Below, in pieces: positions 17,375 to 25,529 of a stretch of DNA of 64,000 bases. Numbering within the stretch: position 1 is the first letter of the stretch; the number at the start of each line of letters is the position of its first letter. A program made the translations under genes and the position numbers. The notes below the pieces were generated by a model. The model had not been told where the DNA came from. It saw only the letters and a program-made list of their open reading frames with translations, and did no database searches. Location of the stretch: positions 39,628-103,627 of the forward strand of contig NZ_SIJK02000002.1 in the NCBI RefSeq assembly GCF_004762035.2. Reading direction: 5' to 3'. The DNA comes from Candidatus Chloroploca mongolica (GTDB lineage: Bacteria > Chloroflexota > Chloroflexia > Chloroflexales > Chloroflexaceae).

Positions 17375-17611
17375 CATATTCGCTGAATCAAACGTCGGCC
17401 TAGTTGTAGGGTTGGGGTCTGCGGCCCCCGAGAAGTTCGCTCAGCAAAGTCCCGGGGTTGCAGGGCAGTAGCCCCTCAGTAGTGTGTGAACGACGTTTTC
17501 TTGCTTTCCTGAAAGCGCGGGTGGTTCGCCTGCCCTCCCGGCTCGCGACCTTGTTATGCTGAGCGCAGCGAAGCATCTCAGGCGCCGGGCCGACCGATCC
17601 CCTTTGCTTCG
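17375..17611. other. Intergenic region without a recognised gene
   Basis: No convincing reading frame. It contains a gttatgctgagcgcagcga stretch followed by agcatctcagg near 17553-17583, which resembles a palindromic intergenic repeat (gatgctt.. / ..agcatc type). The upstream part is expected to hold the promoter of the acyltransferase row. Confidence 0.35.
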
Positions 17612-18856
17612 CTATTGTTTGTCGTAGGGTTTGCCGACCGCAGCGGGACCAACGGCGCGGCCAATCAGACCAGCGAGTACAACCATCGTGACGAGGTACG
17701 GCAACAACTGCAAGAATTGGGTTGGGACAGGGACATCGAATAACTCGACATTCAAAATCTGAAACCTGATCCCGAGAGCCTCAGAAAAACCAAAGAGTGA
17801 GGCCCCCCCAAAGGCCCCGAAGGGGGTCCATTTACCAAAGATCATCGCGGCAAGCGCAATGAAGCCTTTGCCCGCCGTCATGCCATCATCAAAACTGCCG
17901 ACTGTTTCAAGCGAAAACCAGGCCCCACCAAGCCCGGCAATCGCTCCACTGAGGGCCAGGTTGAGATAGCGCGTCCGGATCACGTTAATCCCCACGGTAT
18001 CTGCCGCTTTCGGATTCTCCCCAACGGCACGCATGCGGAGGCCCCAGCGCGTATAAAAGAGAACCACATGCGTGAGGAGTACCAGCAGAATCATAGTAAA
18101 GAAGATCGGCCTGCCCACAAAGAAGAGGGGGCCAATGATTGGGATCTCGCTGAGCAACGGAATCGAAATTTGCGGCAACGTGACACGCCCCCCACTTGAG
18201 TCAACAATGAACTGGCGTCGCAAATACCCGGTGACGCCAATCGCCAGGATATTGATGACGGTGCCACTGATAATCTGATCGGTGCGCAGGCTGATCGATA
18301 GTACCCCATGGATCAGAGCCATCACCGAGCCGAGCATCACGGCAGTAGCCACGCCAAACCAAATGTTCCCCGTAAAGGCAAATGCGGCAAAGCCAAAAGC
18401 CGCGCCGGTCAACATCATCCCTTCGATCGCAATATTGATAACCCCCGAACGCTCGGCATAAATCCCGGCCAGCGCACCAAGGGCAATCGGGGTCGCGAGG
18501 CGTAACGACTCACCAACCAGGCTTGCCGCATTGGTCTGCTTACCCGCCGCAGCCCAGATCAAAATTGCCGGCAAAATCAGGGCAACCCCACTCCAGAGCC
18601 CCCAGTTGCCCAGACGATCAAGCCGCGGCACAAGCGCAGCAACCCCGGCGATAAGCCAAACTACCCCGATCAGAATCAGCGACAACGCTGTCGGCAATTC
18701 GAGAACGAGATTAGGTACCCCAAAGGTGAGCCTCGTCGTAACTGCGGGCTGAACGCCGAGTTCAGAGAAGTTCCCAAGAACGATGAGCAGACCCAGAAGG
18801 GTAAACCCGACGGCGATAACCTGACGCCGTGTCACGCCCCGACGACGCTCTGGCAT
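17612..18856 (-). CDS. ABC transporter permease, BMP/nucleoside (NupQ/YufQ-like) family
   Basis: The 414-residue integral membrane protein has two extra membrane segments at the N-terminus followed by the branched-chain/sugar permease fold. Diagnostic parts are GALAGIYAERSGVINIAIEGMMLTGA, the RTDQIISGTVINILAIGVTGYL stretch, and MRAVGENPKAADTVGINV, which are typical of nucleoside-type permeases that work with BMP-family lipoproteins. The ATG at 18856 has aaagga 9 bases upstream; an in-frame start at 18919 is less supported. The usual partner permease, ATPase and BMP lipoprotein are not in the window on this side, so it appears as the last or a lone gene. Confidence 0.85.
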   Translation of the reverse strand: MPERRRGVTRRQVIAVGFTLLGLLIVLGNFSELGVQPAVTTRLTFGVPNLVLELPTALSLILIGVVWLIAGVAALVPRLDRLGNWGLWSGVALILPAILIWAAAGKQTNAASLVGESLRLATPIALGALAGIYAERSGVINIAIEGMMLTGAAFGFAAFAFTGNIWFGVATAVMLGSVMALIHGVLSISLRTDQIISGTVINILAIGVTGYLRRQFIVDSSGGRVTLPQISIPLLSEIPIIGPLFFVGRPIFFTMILLVLLTHVVLFYTRWGLRMRAVGENPKAADTVGINVIRTRYLNLALSGAIAGLGGAWFSLETVGSFDDGMTAGKGFIALAAMIFGKWTPFGAFGGASLFGFSEALGIRFQILNVELFDVPVPTQFLQLLPYLVTMVVLAGLIGRAVGPAAVGKPYDKQ

Positions 18857-18939
18857 GACCTGTGATCCTTTCGGTGCAGAAGCGGTGCTGGTGTTATGAT
18901 ACCATGAGATCAGCAGCAAGCATGCGTGGGGTGATAGCC

Positions 18940-18995
18940 GTATGGTAGCGCGGGCTTGCTGCCCGCACGCAAGCTGGAAGCCCGCACTACCATAC
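18940..18995. repeat. Inverted repeat in divergent promoter region
   Basis: 18-bp arms (gtatggtagcgcgggctt and its complement with one mismatch) flank a 20-nt centre between the divergent permease and Crp/Fnr regulator genes. It resembles the ggtagcaccgg-type palindromes at 14800-14856. Confidence 0.5.
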
Positions 18996-19046
18996 GAGGA
19001 TTTTCCCCAAACTACTCATTGGTATTGAAGAAAGAAAACGAGACGC

Positions 19047-19727
19047 ATGATTACCGAGGCTCAATGGACTGAAGCGGTTGCGCTTCTACCCTTTCTGGCC
19101 CATCCAGACGCAGCAATCACCCGTGCGTTTCGCCATGAAGCGATGCTGATGCGGTTGCCTGAGGGGGCCACGATCTTTAGCGAAGGCGATGCCTGTACGT
19201 CGTTTTCTATTCTGCTGAGTGGGCAGGTGCGGGTCTTTAAGATCGGGGAGACCGGGCGCGAGCTGACGCTTTATCGGCTGGCCCGTGGTGAAAGTTGCAT
19301 TCTGACGGCAAGTTGCTTGCTCAGCGAACGCCAGTTTCCAGCCATTGCGACGGTTGAGCAGGTGGTCGAGGCTTTTGTTATTCCGCAGACGAGTTTTCAG
19401 GGATGGATGGATACGTATCCCGCGTGGCGGGCCTATGTCTTTCAACTGATTGCGCAACGGTTGTCGACCGTGATGGCCGTGGTTGATGAGATTGCCTTTC
19501 GGCGTCTTGATGTGCGCATTGCGCAGTTTTTATTACGGGGAAGCGACTCGATGCAGGCAACGCTCAGCCTTACCCATCAACAGATTGCGGTCGAACTTGG
19601 CACCTCGCGTGAGGTCGTTAGTCGCATTCTGGCCGATTTCGTTGACGACCGTCTGGTGCGGGTTGCGCGGGGGAGTGTGACAATCCTGGATCGCCAGGCG
19701 TTGGCCGAACGAACTGAGGCAAATTGA
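19047..19727 (+). CDS. Crp/Fnr family transcriptional regulator
   Basis: The 226-residue protein has an N-terminal cyclic-nucleotide-binding-like beta-roll (RLPEGATIFSEGDACTSFSILLSGQVRVFK) and a C-terminal winged helix with LTHQQIAVELGTSREVVSRILADF as the recognition helix. No N-terminal cysteine cluster for an iron-sulfur centre is seen, although Cys near residues 50, 88 and 94 could be redox-active. It lies 134 bp before a DUF2892 membrane protein gene, a pairing also seen with ygaV-ygaP type loci, so it may control that gene. The effector is unknown. Confidence 0.88.
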   Translation: MITEAQWTEAVALLPFLAHPDAAITRAFRHEAMLMRLPEGATIFSEGDACTSFSILLSGQVRVFKIGETGRELTLYRLARGESCILTASCLLSERQFPAIATVEQVVEAFVIPQTSFQGWMDTYPAWRAYVFQLIAQRLSTVMAVVDEIAFRRLDVRIAQFLLRGSDSMQATLSLTHQQIAVELGTSREVVSRILADFVDDRLVRVARGSVTILDRQALAERTEAN

Positions 19728-19860
19728 GGAAGGATAGGCTTGGCGCAAGGCTAACGAATCTGTGGCATTGGGCTTCCTTCGGTGACATTGTCACTGACAG
19801 ACGAGGATGCGTGGGTGTATACTCGTACACACAAGCATATGAAAGAGAAGGAGCACGTTG

Positions 19861-20064
19861 ATGCAGCAGAATATGGGAACGATTGATCGTGGGATTCGGG
19901 TCGCGCTAGCGGTTGTTGTTGGGCTCTTAATTGTCACTGGTCAGATTAGCGGTTGGCTGGCAATCATCCTCGGCATCCTGGCCGTGGTCTTTGTCGCAAC
20001 GAGTGTGATCAGTTTCTGCCCGCTCTACCTGCCTTTCGGCATTCGCACCGGCCCGCGTAAATAA
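19861..20064 (+). CDS. DUF2892 (YgaP transmembrane-domain-like) small membrane protein
   Basis: The 67-residue protein starts MQQNMGTIDRGIRVALA and has two membrane segments separated by a short turn, then the conserved CPLYLPFGIRTG end. This is the DUF2892 form, equal to the membrane part of rhodanese YgaP but without the rhodanese domain. The ATG at 19861 has aaggag 9 bases upstream; the adjacent TTG at 19858 is less likely. A long perfect hairpin starts 4 bases after the stop. Confidence 0.85.
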   Translation: MQQNMGTIDRGIRVALAVVVGLLIVTGQISGWLAIILGILAVVFVATSVISFCPLYLPFGIRTGPRK

Positions 20065-20067
20065 GTT

Positions 20068-20112
20068 TTGTTGTTCCGTTTTGGCGGCAAAGCCGCCAAA
20101 ACGGAACAACAA
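20068..20112. terminator. Perfect 21-bp hairpin between convergent genes
   Basis: Arms ttgttgttccgttttggcggc (20068-20088) and its exact complement (20092-20112) with a 3-nt loop separate the stop codons of the DUF2892 gene and the convergent DtxR-type gene. Placement suggests a bidirectional terminator, though the T tracts are short. Confidence 0.75.
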
Positions 20113-20121
20113 GAAGTTTGT

Positions 20122-20847
20122 TCAGGTAATCAGCGCACTGTCACCCCAGACGACGGCGGCTACCTCGGGGGAGATGGTGATATTCTGGTTGCAGCGACGT
20201 AAGGTGACGCCATAGACCGGTGAAGTGTCGGGGATGAAACACTGGGTTCCGGGGGTGAGGCTGTTGAGTTCGAGGTAACGCATCAGATCAACCTGAGCTT
20301 CAGCTTCTTCGGCAATGCGCTGGATCGTAAACATGGTACCCACGGTGGCCGTATCAAGCCGTACGTTGCCAACATAGGTCTGGCTGCGCCCTGGGATGGG
20401 GTTACCGTGCGGGCAGGTAGTGACTGGCCCAACGAGGCTAAAGACACGCTCGGCCAAGATGGGCGAGAGCACGCGCTCAAGGCGGGCGGCTTCAACATAG
20501 AGCAGATGCCAGGGTATGCCAACCACACTCGCGAGAAAGTGTTCAAGCACCCGCTGGCGCTGGACAATTTCTTTGGCAAGGGTCTGGCCCTGGCTCGTGA
20601 GGGTGATCTGGTTGCGTTCGTCACGCAGAATGAAGCCCTTGTCAACCAGTTGTTGCACCGCGTGACTCACCGTGGGCGGCTGGACGCCAAGCCGACGCCC
20701 GAGTGAAGCGGCAATGACGGGCTCATCACTCTGGGTGAGCGCATAAATGATCTCGAGATAGTCGCGCTCTTTATCAGTCGGCCCGCCAGAACTGGCTAAC
20801 GTGCGCGTGCGCTGGTGTGCACGTTTCGCCATCGCAGCATCTCCCAT
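20122..20847 (-). CDS. DtxR/MntR family metal-dependent transcriptional regulator
   Basis: The 241-residue protein shows the DtxR layout: winged helix (TDKERDYLEIIYALT, GVQPPTVSHAVQQLVDKGFI), metal-binding dimerisation helices (VLEHFLASVVGIPW, EAARLERVLSPILAERVF, TCPHGNPIPG) and a C-terminal SH3/FeoA-like domain. The Cys-Pro-His-Gly motif is typical of the metal site region. It would repress metal-uptake genes when iron or manganese is sufficient; the metal cannot be told here. The ATG at 20847 is preceded by aaggaag; an in-frame ATG at 20889 is possible. The divergent gap to surE probably contains its promoter. Confidence 0.88.
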   Translation of the reverse strand: MGDAAMAKRAHQRTRTLASSGGPTDKERDYLEIIYALTQSDEPVIAASLGRRLGVQPPTVSHAVQQLVDKGFILRDERNQITLTSQGQTLAKEIVQRQRVLEHFLASVVGIPWHLLYVEAARLERVLSPILAERVFSLVGPVTTCPHGNPIPGRSQTYVGNVRLDTATVGTMFTIQRIAEEAEAQVDLMRYLELNSLTPGTQCFIPDTSPVYGVTLRRCNQNITISPEVAAVVWGDSALIT

Positions 20848-21053
20848 AATTGCTTCCTTCCAGCGGTGCGTGCCGAATACCTGACTCATCTGAGGATCGA
20901 CTATATCTCGCCTGGATCGATGCCGGTCGCCAGAGCGGAGGGATCGCTCACGCTGTAGTGTTTCGGCTTCAAACTACTTTTAGTATAACATGCCGATCTC
21001 TTTGAGGCAATAGTAGCGCTTGCAGACAGAACGCGGTATTATAGGAAGAGGGT

Positions 21054-21091
21054 CACGCCGAGGTGCTACCTTGGCGTGCGTTTTGTTTTTT
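21054..21091 (+). terminator. Terminator-like hairpin with T-rich tract in the surE leader
   Basis: cacgccgaggt (21054-21064) pairs with accttggcgtg (21068-21078) with one mismatch, followed by cgttttgttttttc. This is the only hairpin in the window with a real T tract, and it sits about 25 bases before the surE start. It could be an attenuator, or end a short upstream transcript starting near the tattat at 21037. Confidence 0.5.
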
Positions 21092-21115
21092 CTTCACCAG
21101 AAGGAGCGGAGGGCA

Positions 21116-21943
21116 ATGCAGATACTGGTGGTGAATGATGATGGCATCGCGAGCGTCGGTTTGTGGATGCTCGCTGCGGCACTGCGTGATGCCGGGTTGG
21201 GTACCGTCACGATTGTGGCCCCTGAGGTTGAGCAGAGCGGGACGAGTATGGCGTTGCCGATGCAGCGCGAGTTGACGATGAAGCCTGCCCAACCCCTTGA
21301 CCCTGACTACGCTGGGATTGCGGCTTATACCGTGAATAGCACGCCAGTCGGTTGTGTGCTCGCTGGGGTACGGGCTTTCCCTGGTGGTGTCCCTGACGTC
21401 GTCGTTTCGGGGATCAACCGGGGGCTCAATACCGGTACCAATGTCTTGCTGAGTGGTACGGTTGGCGCAGCGATGTTTGCGGCCTTCTGGGGTATCCCCG
21501 CTCTCGCGGTTTCGCAGATGTTCATCGGTGATGCACCGATGCCCTGGGCAACCGCGACGTGGGCGGCGGTGCAGACGTTTCCGTTGCTTGAGCGTGTCCG
21601 TGGTCAGGGGCCACTTGTGCTGAATGTCAATGTGCCCCACGTGCATGACCTGGCTGACGTACGTGGTTTTCGCCAGACAGAGTTGTCGGCTTTTTTCTAT
21701 GGGGATGTTGTTGAATTGGATGCCGCAGTGCCTGTTGATGCTCCCGAAGAGCGTCATCTCGGCATACGGTTTGTGCGTGAGCGGGTGCCTGCGTTTGCCC
21801 CTTCGAGCGACGATGGCGCGGTTCGCGAGGGGTATATTTCGGTCACACCCTTGACCCCGACAACGGCAGCCTGTTTCGATCTGTCGGCTGCGCTGCAAGA
21901 CTTGACATCTGAGACAAGGGACAGGAGTCAGAGCACAGCTTGA
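21116..21943 (+). CDS. surE: 5'-nucleotidase SurE
   Basis: The 275-residue protein begins MQILVVNDDGIASVG, the SurE metal-binding NDDG motif with Asp8-Asp9, followed by APEVEQSGTSMALP, SGINRGLNTGTNVLLSGTVGAAM and LVLNVNVPH, all family signatures. SurE is a metal-dependent nucleoside 5'-monophosphate phosphatase that can also hydrolyse polyphosphate. The ATG at 21116 follows aaggagcggagg; an upstream in-frame start would add a non-conserved stretch through the terminator-like hairpin. It is followed by an inositol-monophosphatase-family gene 68 bp downstream. Confidence 0.94.
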   Translation: MQILVVNDDGIASVGLWMLAAALRDAGLGTVTIVAPEVEQSGTSMALPMQRELTMKPAQPLDPDYAGIAAYTVNSTPVGCVLAGVRAFPGGVPDVVVSGINRGLNTGTNVLLSGTVGAAMFAAFWGIPALAVSQMFIGDAPMPWATATWAAVQTFPLLERVRGQGPLVLNVNVPHVHDLADVRGFRQTELSAFFYGDVVELDAAVPVDAPEERHLGIRFVRERVPAFAPSSDDGAVREGYISVTPLTPTTAACFDLSAALQDLTSETRDRSQSTA

Positions 21944-22011
21944 GCGTATCAAGGCGCGGTGCAGCGCCCTGAACGATCAAGGAGCCTGGAACCTTCCCTT
22001 CGCATAAAGGC

Positions 22012-22800
22012 ATGCCTGAAAGTGAGCGCGCTGTGAGTGAGATTGCCATCGATGCAGTACGTGAGTGGGTGGCTGAAGCTGGCGTCCTTGCGATGAGTTA
22101 CTTTAATAATGTGCAGGCCCAGCGGAAAGCTGACCTGAGCCTGGTGACCCAGGCGGATCTTGAGATTGAGCATATGTTGCGTGAGCGCATTACGGCTCGG
22201 TATCCTGATCATGGCATTATTGGCGAAGAGCATGGGAGCGGGGACACTGATCGCGAGTATGTCTGGTGCCTTGATCCGATTGATGGCACGGGGGCGTTTG
22301 TGGCGGGCCTGCCGACCTGGTGTGTCTCGGTCGGGTTGCTGCGCCATGGTCAACCCTACCTCGGCGTCATTTTGTTGCCGATTCTTGGTGATTGCTACTG
22401 GGCTGATGCCACTGGCCCCGCGTTTCGCAACGAGTTGCCGATCACCGTCAGTCAGGCAACCTCGATTGATCCCAACGACTGGATGAGCGTTTCATCGCAT
22501 GTGCATCGCCAATTTCGGCTCTGTTTTCCTGGCAAAACCCGGGTGTTGAGCAGTGTCGCTGCTGATTGTTGTTATGTTGCCCGTGGGAGTTCGCTTGGCT
22601 CGTTGATCGGGCGTGCGAACCTCTGGGATCTGGCAGCGGGCTTTGCGATTCTGCGTGCCGCTGGTGCGGTGGTAACGGGCCTCAGTGGTGCGCCAGTTGA
22701 TGTGCCGGCGCTATTGGTGCAGCACCGCCTGCCCGAGCCGATTGTCCTGGCCCCGCCCCAGTTGATCGATAAACTCCTTGGGTATATTGCATGTGTGTGA
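22012..22800 (+). CDS. Inositol-monophosphatase-family phosphatase (possibly histidinol-phosphatase type)
   Basis: The 262-residue protein has all metal-site motifs of the FIG superfamily: GIIGEEHG (Glu pair), LDPIDGTGAFVAGLPTW (Asp-Pro-Ile-Asp-Gly) and NLWDLAAGFAILRAAGAVV (the third Asp). It is a lithium-sensitive-type magnesium phosphatase. The substrate may be inositol phosphate, histidinol phosphate or another sugar phosphate; FVAGLPTWCVSVGL is close to both subgroups. Start at ATG 22012 has only a weak aaagg nearby; GTG 22033 is an alternative. It is downstream of surE in the same direction. Confidence 0.88.
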   Translation: MPESERAVSEIAIDAVREWVAEAGVLAMSYFNNVQAQRKADLSLVTQADLEIEHMLRERITARYPDHGIIGEEHGSGDTDREYVWCLDPIDGTGAFVAGLPTWCVSVGLLRHGQPYLGVILLPILGDCYWADATGPAFRNELPITVSQATSIDPNDWMSVSSHVHRQFRLCFPGKTRVLSSVAADCCYVARGSSLGSLIGRANLWDLAAGFAILRAAGAVVTGLSGAPVDVPALLVQHRLPEPIVLAPPQLIDKLLGYIACV

Positions 22801-22838
22801 GGGGCTGGGCCTACGGCCCAAGCCCCTCACACACGGTG

Positions 22839-23093
22839 AAGGGGCCGGGCACCATCGGCCCTGCCCCTCACACGGTGAAGGTGTCGGGCTCCATCGGCCC
22901 TGCCTCGCACGCACGCTGACGGTGTCGGGCACCATCGGCCCTGCCCCTCACGCACGCTGACGGTGTCGGGCACCATCGGCCCTGCCCCTCACGCACGCTG
23001 ACGGTGCCGGGCTCCATCGGCCCTGCCCCTCACACGGTGAAGGTATCGGAACCCATCGGCCCTGCCCCTCACGCACGCTGACGGTGTCGGAGG
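22839..23093. repeat. Tandem repeat array of a 39-41-bp unit between convergent genes
   Basis: About six to seven copies of a unit close to ggtgtcgggcaccatcggcc followed by ctgcccctcacgcacgctgac lie directly head to tail. Some copies have cacacggtgaa in place of cacgcacgctgac. There are no unique spacers. The region 22801-23103 holds nothing else that I recognise. Short frames across it are repeat artefacts. A minisatellite that may vary in copy number between strains is the best description. Confidence 0.8.
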
Positions 23094-23103
23094 CTGCAGG
23101 CGT

Positions 23104-23856
23104 TTATGTTGGAGCGTAGCGCTGCAATTCCTGGCGCATCAAAATGGTGTAGACCACGATCATCATCCCGGCAAAGGTGAACCATTGCAGGGCGTAGCCG
23201 AGGTGTGGCCCGTCGTCGAGTTGGCGGGGATCGGGTGGGCGCGGAAGGGAGGCTGCGTCAGCATTGGGGAGGACTTCGATGTAGAGTGGGAGCAGTGGAA
23301 GCCCGACCTGTTGCTGGAGGCCTGGAACATCAACGCGTACCCATGCGTCAATCCGTGTTTCACCTGGCAAGGGCAAGTCGCGTGGGGCGAGCGGCGAGTC
23401 TGGGCGTACCTGCGGTGCCCAGGCGAATCCTTCGAGCGTGACTTCGCGAGCGACCGCATAGCCCGCCAGGTCACTCGGACTCCGCTGGTTACTCGGCAGC
23501 CAGCCCCGGTCAACAAGAATGGCCGCTTCGCTGCCGCTCAGTTGGAATGGGGTGAGCAAGTGGACTCCATCAACCCCACTGTCTGAGCGCCGCCCTCTGA
23601 GGACGACACTCTCTTCATTGCGATAGGTTCCGGTGAGCCGTACTTTGCGGCCGATCAGCGCTGCGAGATCGGGTTCCGTACCGGTGATGGTCAGGGGAGC
23701 CTGATCCAGCAAGGCAATGCGTTCGGCGTTGGCACTACGGCGTTCCTCGAGGCGTAGCAACTGCCAGATACCGAGGCTTACGAGGGTGATAAAGATCGTG
23801 AGCGCAAAGAGATGTTTCGGGATCCATGCGCCACGGAGCAAAGGATGTATATGCAT
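23104..23856 (-). CDS. SURF1 family cytochrome oxidase assembly protein
   Basis: The 250-residue protein has the SURF1 layout: an N-terminal membrane helix (FALTIFITLVSLGIWQL) followed by RLEERR, a periplasmic domain with VRLTGTYRNEESVVLRGR and LVDRGWLPSNQR, and a second membrane helix at the end (HLGYALQWFTFAGMMIVVY). SURF1 proteins help insert haem into haem-copper oxidases. The ATG at 23856 starts MHIHPLLRG; an in-frame extension to 24003 would run through the hairpin at 23911-23963 and is rejected. No oxidase genes are nearby. Confidence 0.9.
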   Translation of the reverse strand: MHIHPLLRGAWIPKHLFALTIFITLVSLGIWQLLRLEERRSANAERIALLDQAPLTITGTEPDLAALIGRKVRLTGTYRNEESVVLRGRRSDSGVDGVHLLTPFQLSGSEAAILVDRGWLPSNQRSPSDLAGYAVAREVTLEGFAWAPQVRPDSPLAPRDLPLPGETRIDAWVRVDVPGLQQQVGLPLLPLYIEVLPNADAASLPRPPDPRQLDDGPHLGYALQWFTFAGMMIVVYTILMRQELQRYAPT

Positions 23857-23910
23857 AGGTACAGTATACCGCGCAGTAGAATACCATTCCAGCGTCAGGG
23901 ATGAGCACGT

Positions 23911-23963
23911 AGGGCTACGCTGAAAATGGGGGAACGTGGTTCCCCCATTTTCAGCGTAGCCCT
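23911..23963 (-). terminator. Perfect 25-bp hairpin after the M50B-like gene
   Basis: Arms agggctacgctgaaaatggg.. (23911-23935) and their exact complement (23939-23963) flank a 3-nt loop. The element overlaps the last codons and the stop of the M50B-like gene and sits upstream of the SURF1 gene, so it probably separates the two minus-strand transcripts. Confidence 0.7.
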
Positions 23964-24697
23964 GGAAGGGCCCGGGGGCGGATCCAGGTGTACCAGAAAG
24001 CACTGCCCAGGGCTGCCAGCGCGATCACGACCCAGAGGATTGCCCAGAAGGCGGCGGGAAGAAAGGTGATCTGCGCCATGGCATGCGCGTCCGTCATGCT
24101 TCCCATGCCCGCGCTGGTGCTGAGCTGGAAGAGCACGCGCAGGTCACTCAGGGCACTCAGGCCGATCCAGAAGGCGAGCAGGTTCAAGAGACCAAGCGCC
24201 CACGGAAGCGTCGCTTTCCAGGCGACCCCGAGCAGCGCCGCCCCCAACGCCAGCCCTGCGCCCAATGTTAGGAACCCGCTCAGGATATGGACGCTAAAGA
24301 CTGACGGCAAGGCGTAACGCAGGGTAAGCAGGACAAGCACCGCGCCAATGATCCCGAGGGCAATCCGGCTTGCCCGTGGACTCCGCCCGACCATGATCAG
24401 CACCGCCCCAAAAAAGGCTGTCCCAAGATAGCCCGCCGGAATAATCAACCACGGGATGCCGCCGGCGGTGTATGCCAGACCTGATCCATCAGGAAAGACC
24501 ACAAAGCGCACAAAAGTCCCCCCGGTGAGCAACGCAGCCAACCCGTGCCCCAACTCGTGAATAATCGTCGTCAACAACCGAAACGGAAACGCCAGCGGGC
24601 CAAGCCAGCTCAGGGCAAACGCGCCGACCGCAGCCAGCAGCGGGATCGTGCTCGATGGACGAGCGACTGACGATGGCTGAATACCAGGTGCTTGCAT
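23951..24697 (-). CDS. M50B-like membrane metallopeptidase family protein
   Basis: The 248-residue membrane protein has the zinc motif HELGHG in TTIIHELGHGLAALLTGG and about six hydrophobic segments, fitting the Peptidase_M50B-like family found in actinobacteria and Chloroflexota. These proteins are related to site-2 proteases but their substrates are unknown. The ATG at 24697 has gaggaag just upstream. The C-terminus ends inside a strong hairpin. Assignment rests on the HExxH motif in its membrane context; the Asp of the second M50 motif was not identified with certainty. Confidence 0.78.
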   Translation of the reverse strand: MQAPGIQPSSVARPSSTIPLLAAVGAFALSWLGPLAFPFRLLTTIIHELGHGLAALLTGGTFVRFVVFPDGSGLAYTAGGIPWLIIPAGYLGTAFFGAVLIMVGRSPRASRIALGIIGAVLVLLTLRYALPSVFSVHILSGFLTLGAGLALGAALLGVAWKATLPWALGLLNLLAFWIGLSALSDLRVLFQLSTSAGMGSMTDAHAMAQITFLPAAFWAILWVVIALAALGSAFWYTWIRPRALPGLR

Positions 24698-24892
24698 TGC
24701 ATCTTCCTCGTGCGAACCTGTAGGCACACCTTCATGATATAACAAAGACGCCGCGCATTACAAGGATGTTGCAGGCTCTCTACCTTGCCAAAAGGTATGC
24801 ACATCAGGTAGACTATGTCCATCTGATGCGGTCGCAACAACCTTTGCGCCAAATCATCGGGAAACTTCGTTGACCAACCACTTCCCCAGACA

Positions 24893-25450
24893 ATGCAAGC
24901 TGAAGTAGCTGATCCTGGTGCCGCCAACGCGGCCCTCCAAGCCGGTTTTAACTTCACCCCTGCTGATCTACGGGCCAATCAGCAGGGGCGCATCACCGAG
25001 CGACAAGAAAGACGCATGCGTGAGCAACATCAGGATACGATCCGCATCTCGCGGGGTTTCTTTATCTTTGTTATGATCATCGGCTACCTTGGCAGTGGTC
25101 TGGCCGCCCTCACCGAAGGGCTTTCCCTGATCCAGATGTGGGGATGGATCAGCTTCGGCTTCCTCTGTCTCTACGGCTTTGTCTGGACGGTCATCTTCTT
25201 TGACCGACGGCAACTCGAACGCACACTTCGCGACGGCGGCCTTGCCCAGACCCGTGGCCCGCTGCGCCTCGTCGTGCGCCAGGACAAAACACCAAGCTAC
25301 TATTTCTATGTCGGTGCCCACGAGTTTTCGATCGATCACGCCGCCTACACCCGCCTGCAGCGCGGCAACCTTGATGGACAACAAGCGCTCGTCTACTACA
25401 CCAAACGCTGGCGCTGGGTTCTTTCGGCAGCCATCGAGGCGGAGGCATAG
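24893..25450 (+). CDS. Hypothetical two-pass membrane protein
   Basis: I do not recognise a family. The 185-residue protein has an N-terminal cytoplasmic segment (FTPADLRANQQGRITERQ), two membrane helices (about 55-80 and 86-106), and a C-terminal domain beginning RRQLERTLRDGG with a beta-rich look (YYFYVGAHEFSIDHAAYTRL, ALVYYTKRW). The C-terminal part resembles small SH3-like or PH-like membrane-associated domains, but this is only an impression. There is no clear ribosome site before ATG 24893. It is convergent with the next gene, across a perfect hairpin. Confidence 0.65.
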   Translation: MQAEVADPGAANAALQAGFNFTPADLRANQQGRITERQERRMREQHQDTIRISRGFFIFVMIIGYLGSGLAALTEGLSLIQMWGWISFGFLCLYGFVWTVIFFDRRQLERTLRDGGLAQTRGPLRLVVRQDKTPSYYFYVGAHEFSIDHAAYTRLQRGNLDGQQALVYYTKRWRWVLSAAIEAEA

Positions 25451-25453
25451 ATC

Positions 25454-25510
25454 ATGGTTCTGCTGGCGCAAGCGGCTAGCTTTGCTAGCCGCTTGCGCCA
25501 GCAGAACCAT
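25454..25510. terminator. Perfect 27-bp hairpin between convergent genes
   Basis: Arms starting atggttctgctggcgcaagc (25454-25480) and the exact complement (25484-25510) are separated by ttt. It lies between the stops of two convergent genes. It is the longest perfect stem in the window. Confidence 0.75.
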
Positions 25511-25529
25511 AGGGTTTAGGGCGTCAGCC

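Noticed and set aside
22839..23093. Possible CRISPR array
   Set aside because: Units are head to tail without unique spacers, and no cas genes are in the window.
23857..24003. N-terminal extension of the SURF1 protein
   Set aside because: It would be translated through a perfect 25-bp hairpin and overlap the next gene; the ATG at 23856 gives the normal family N-terminus.
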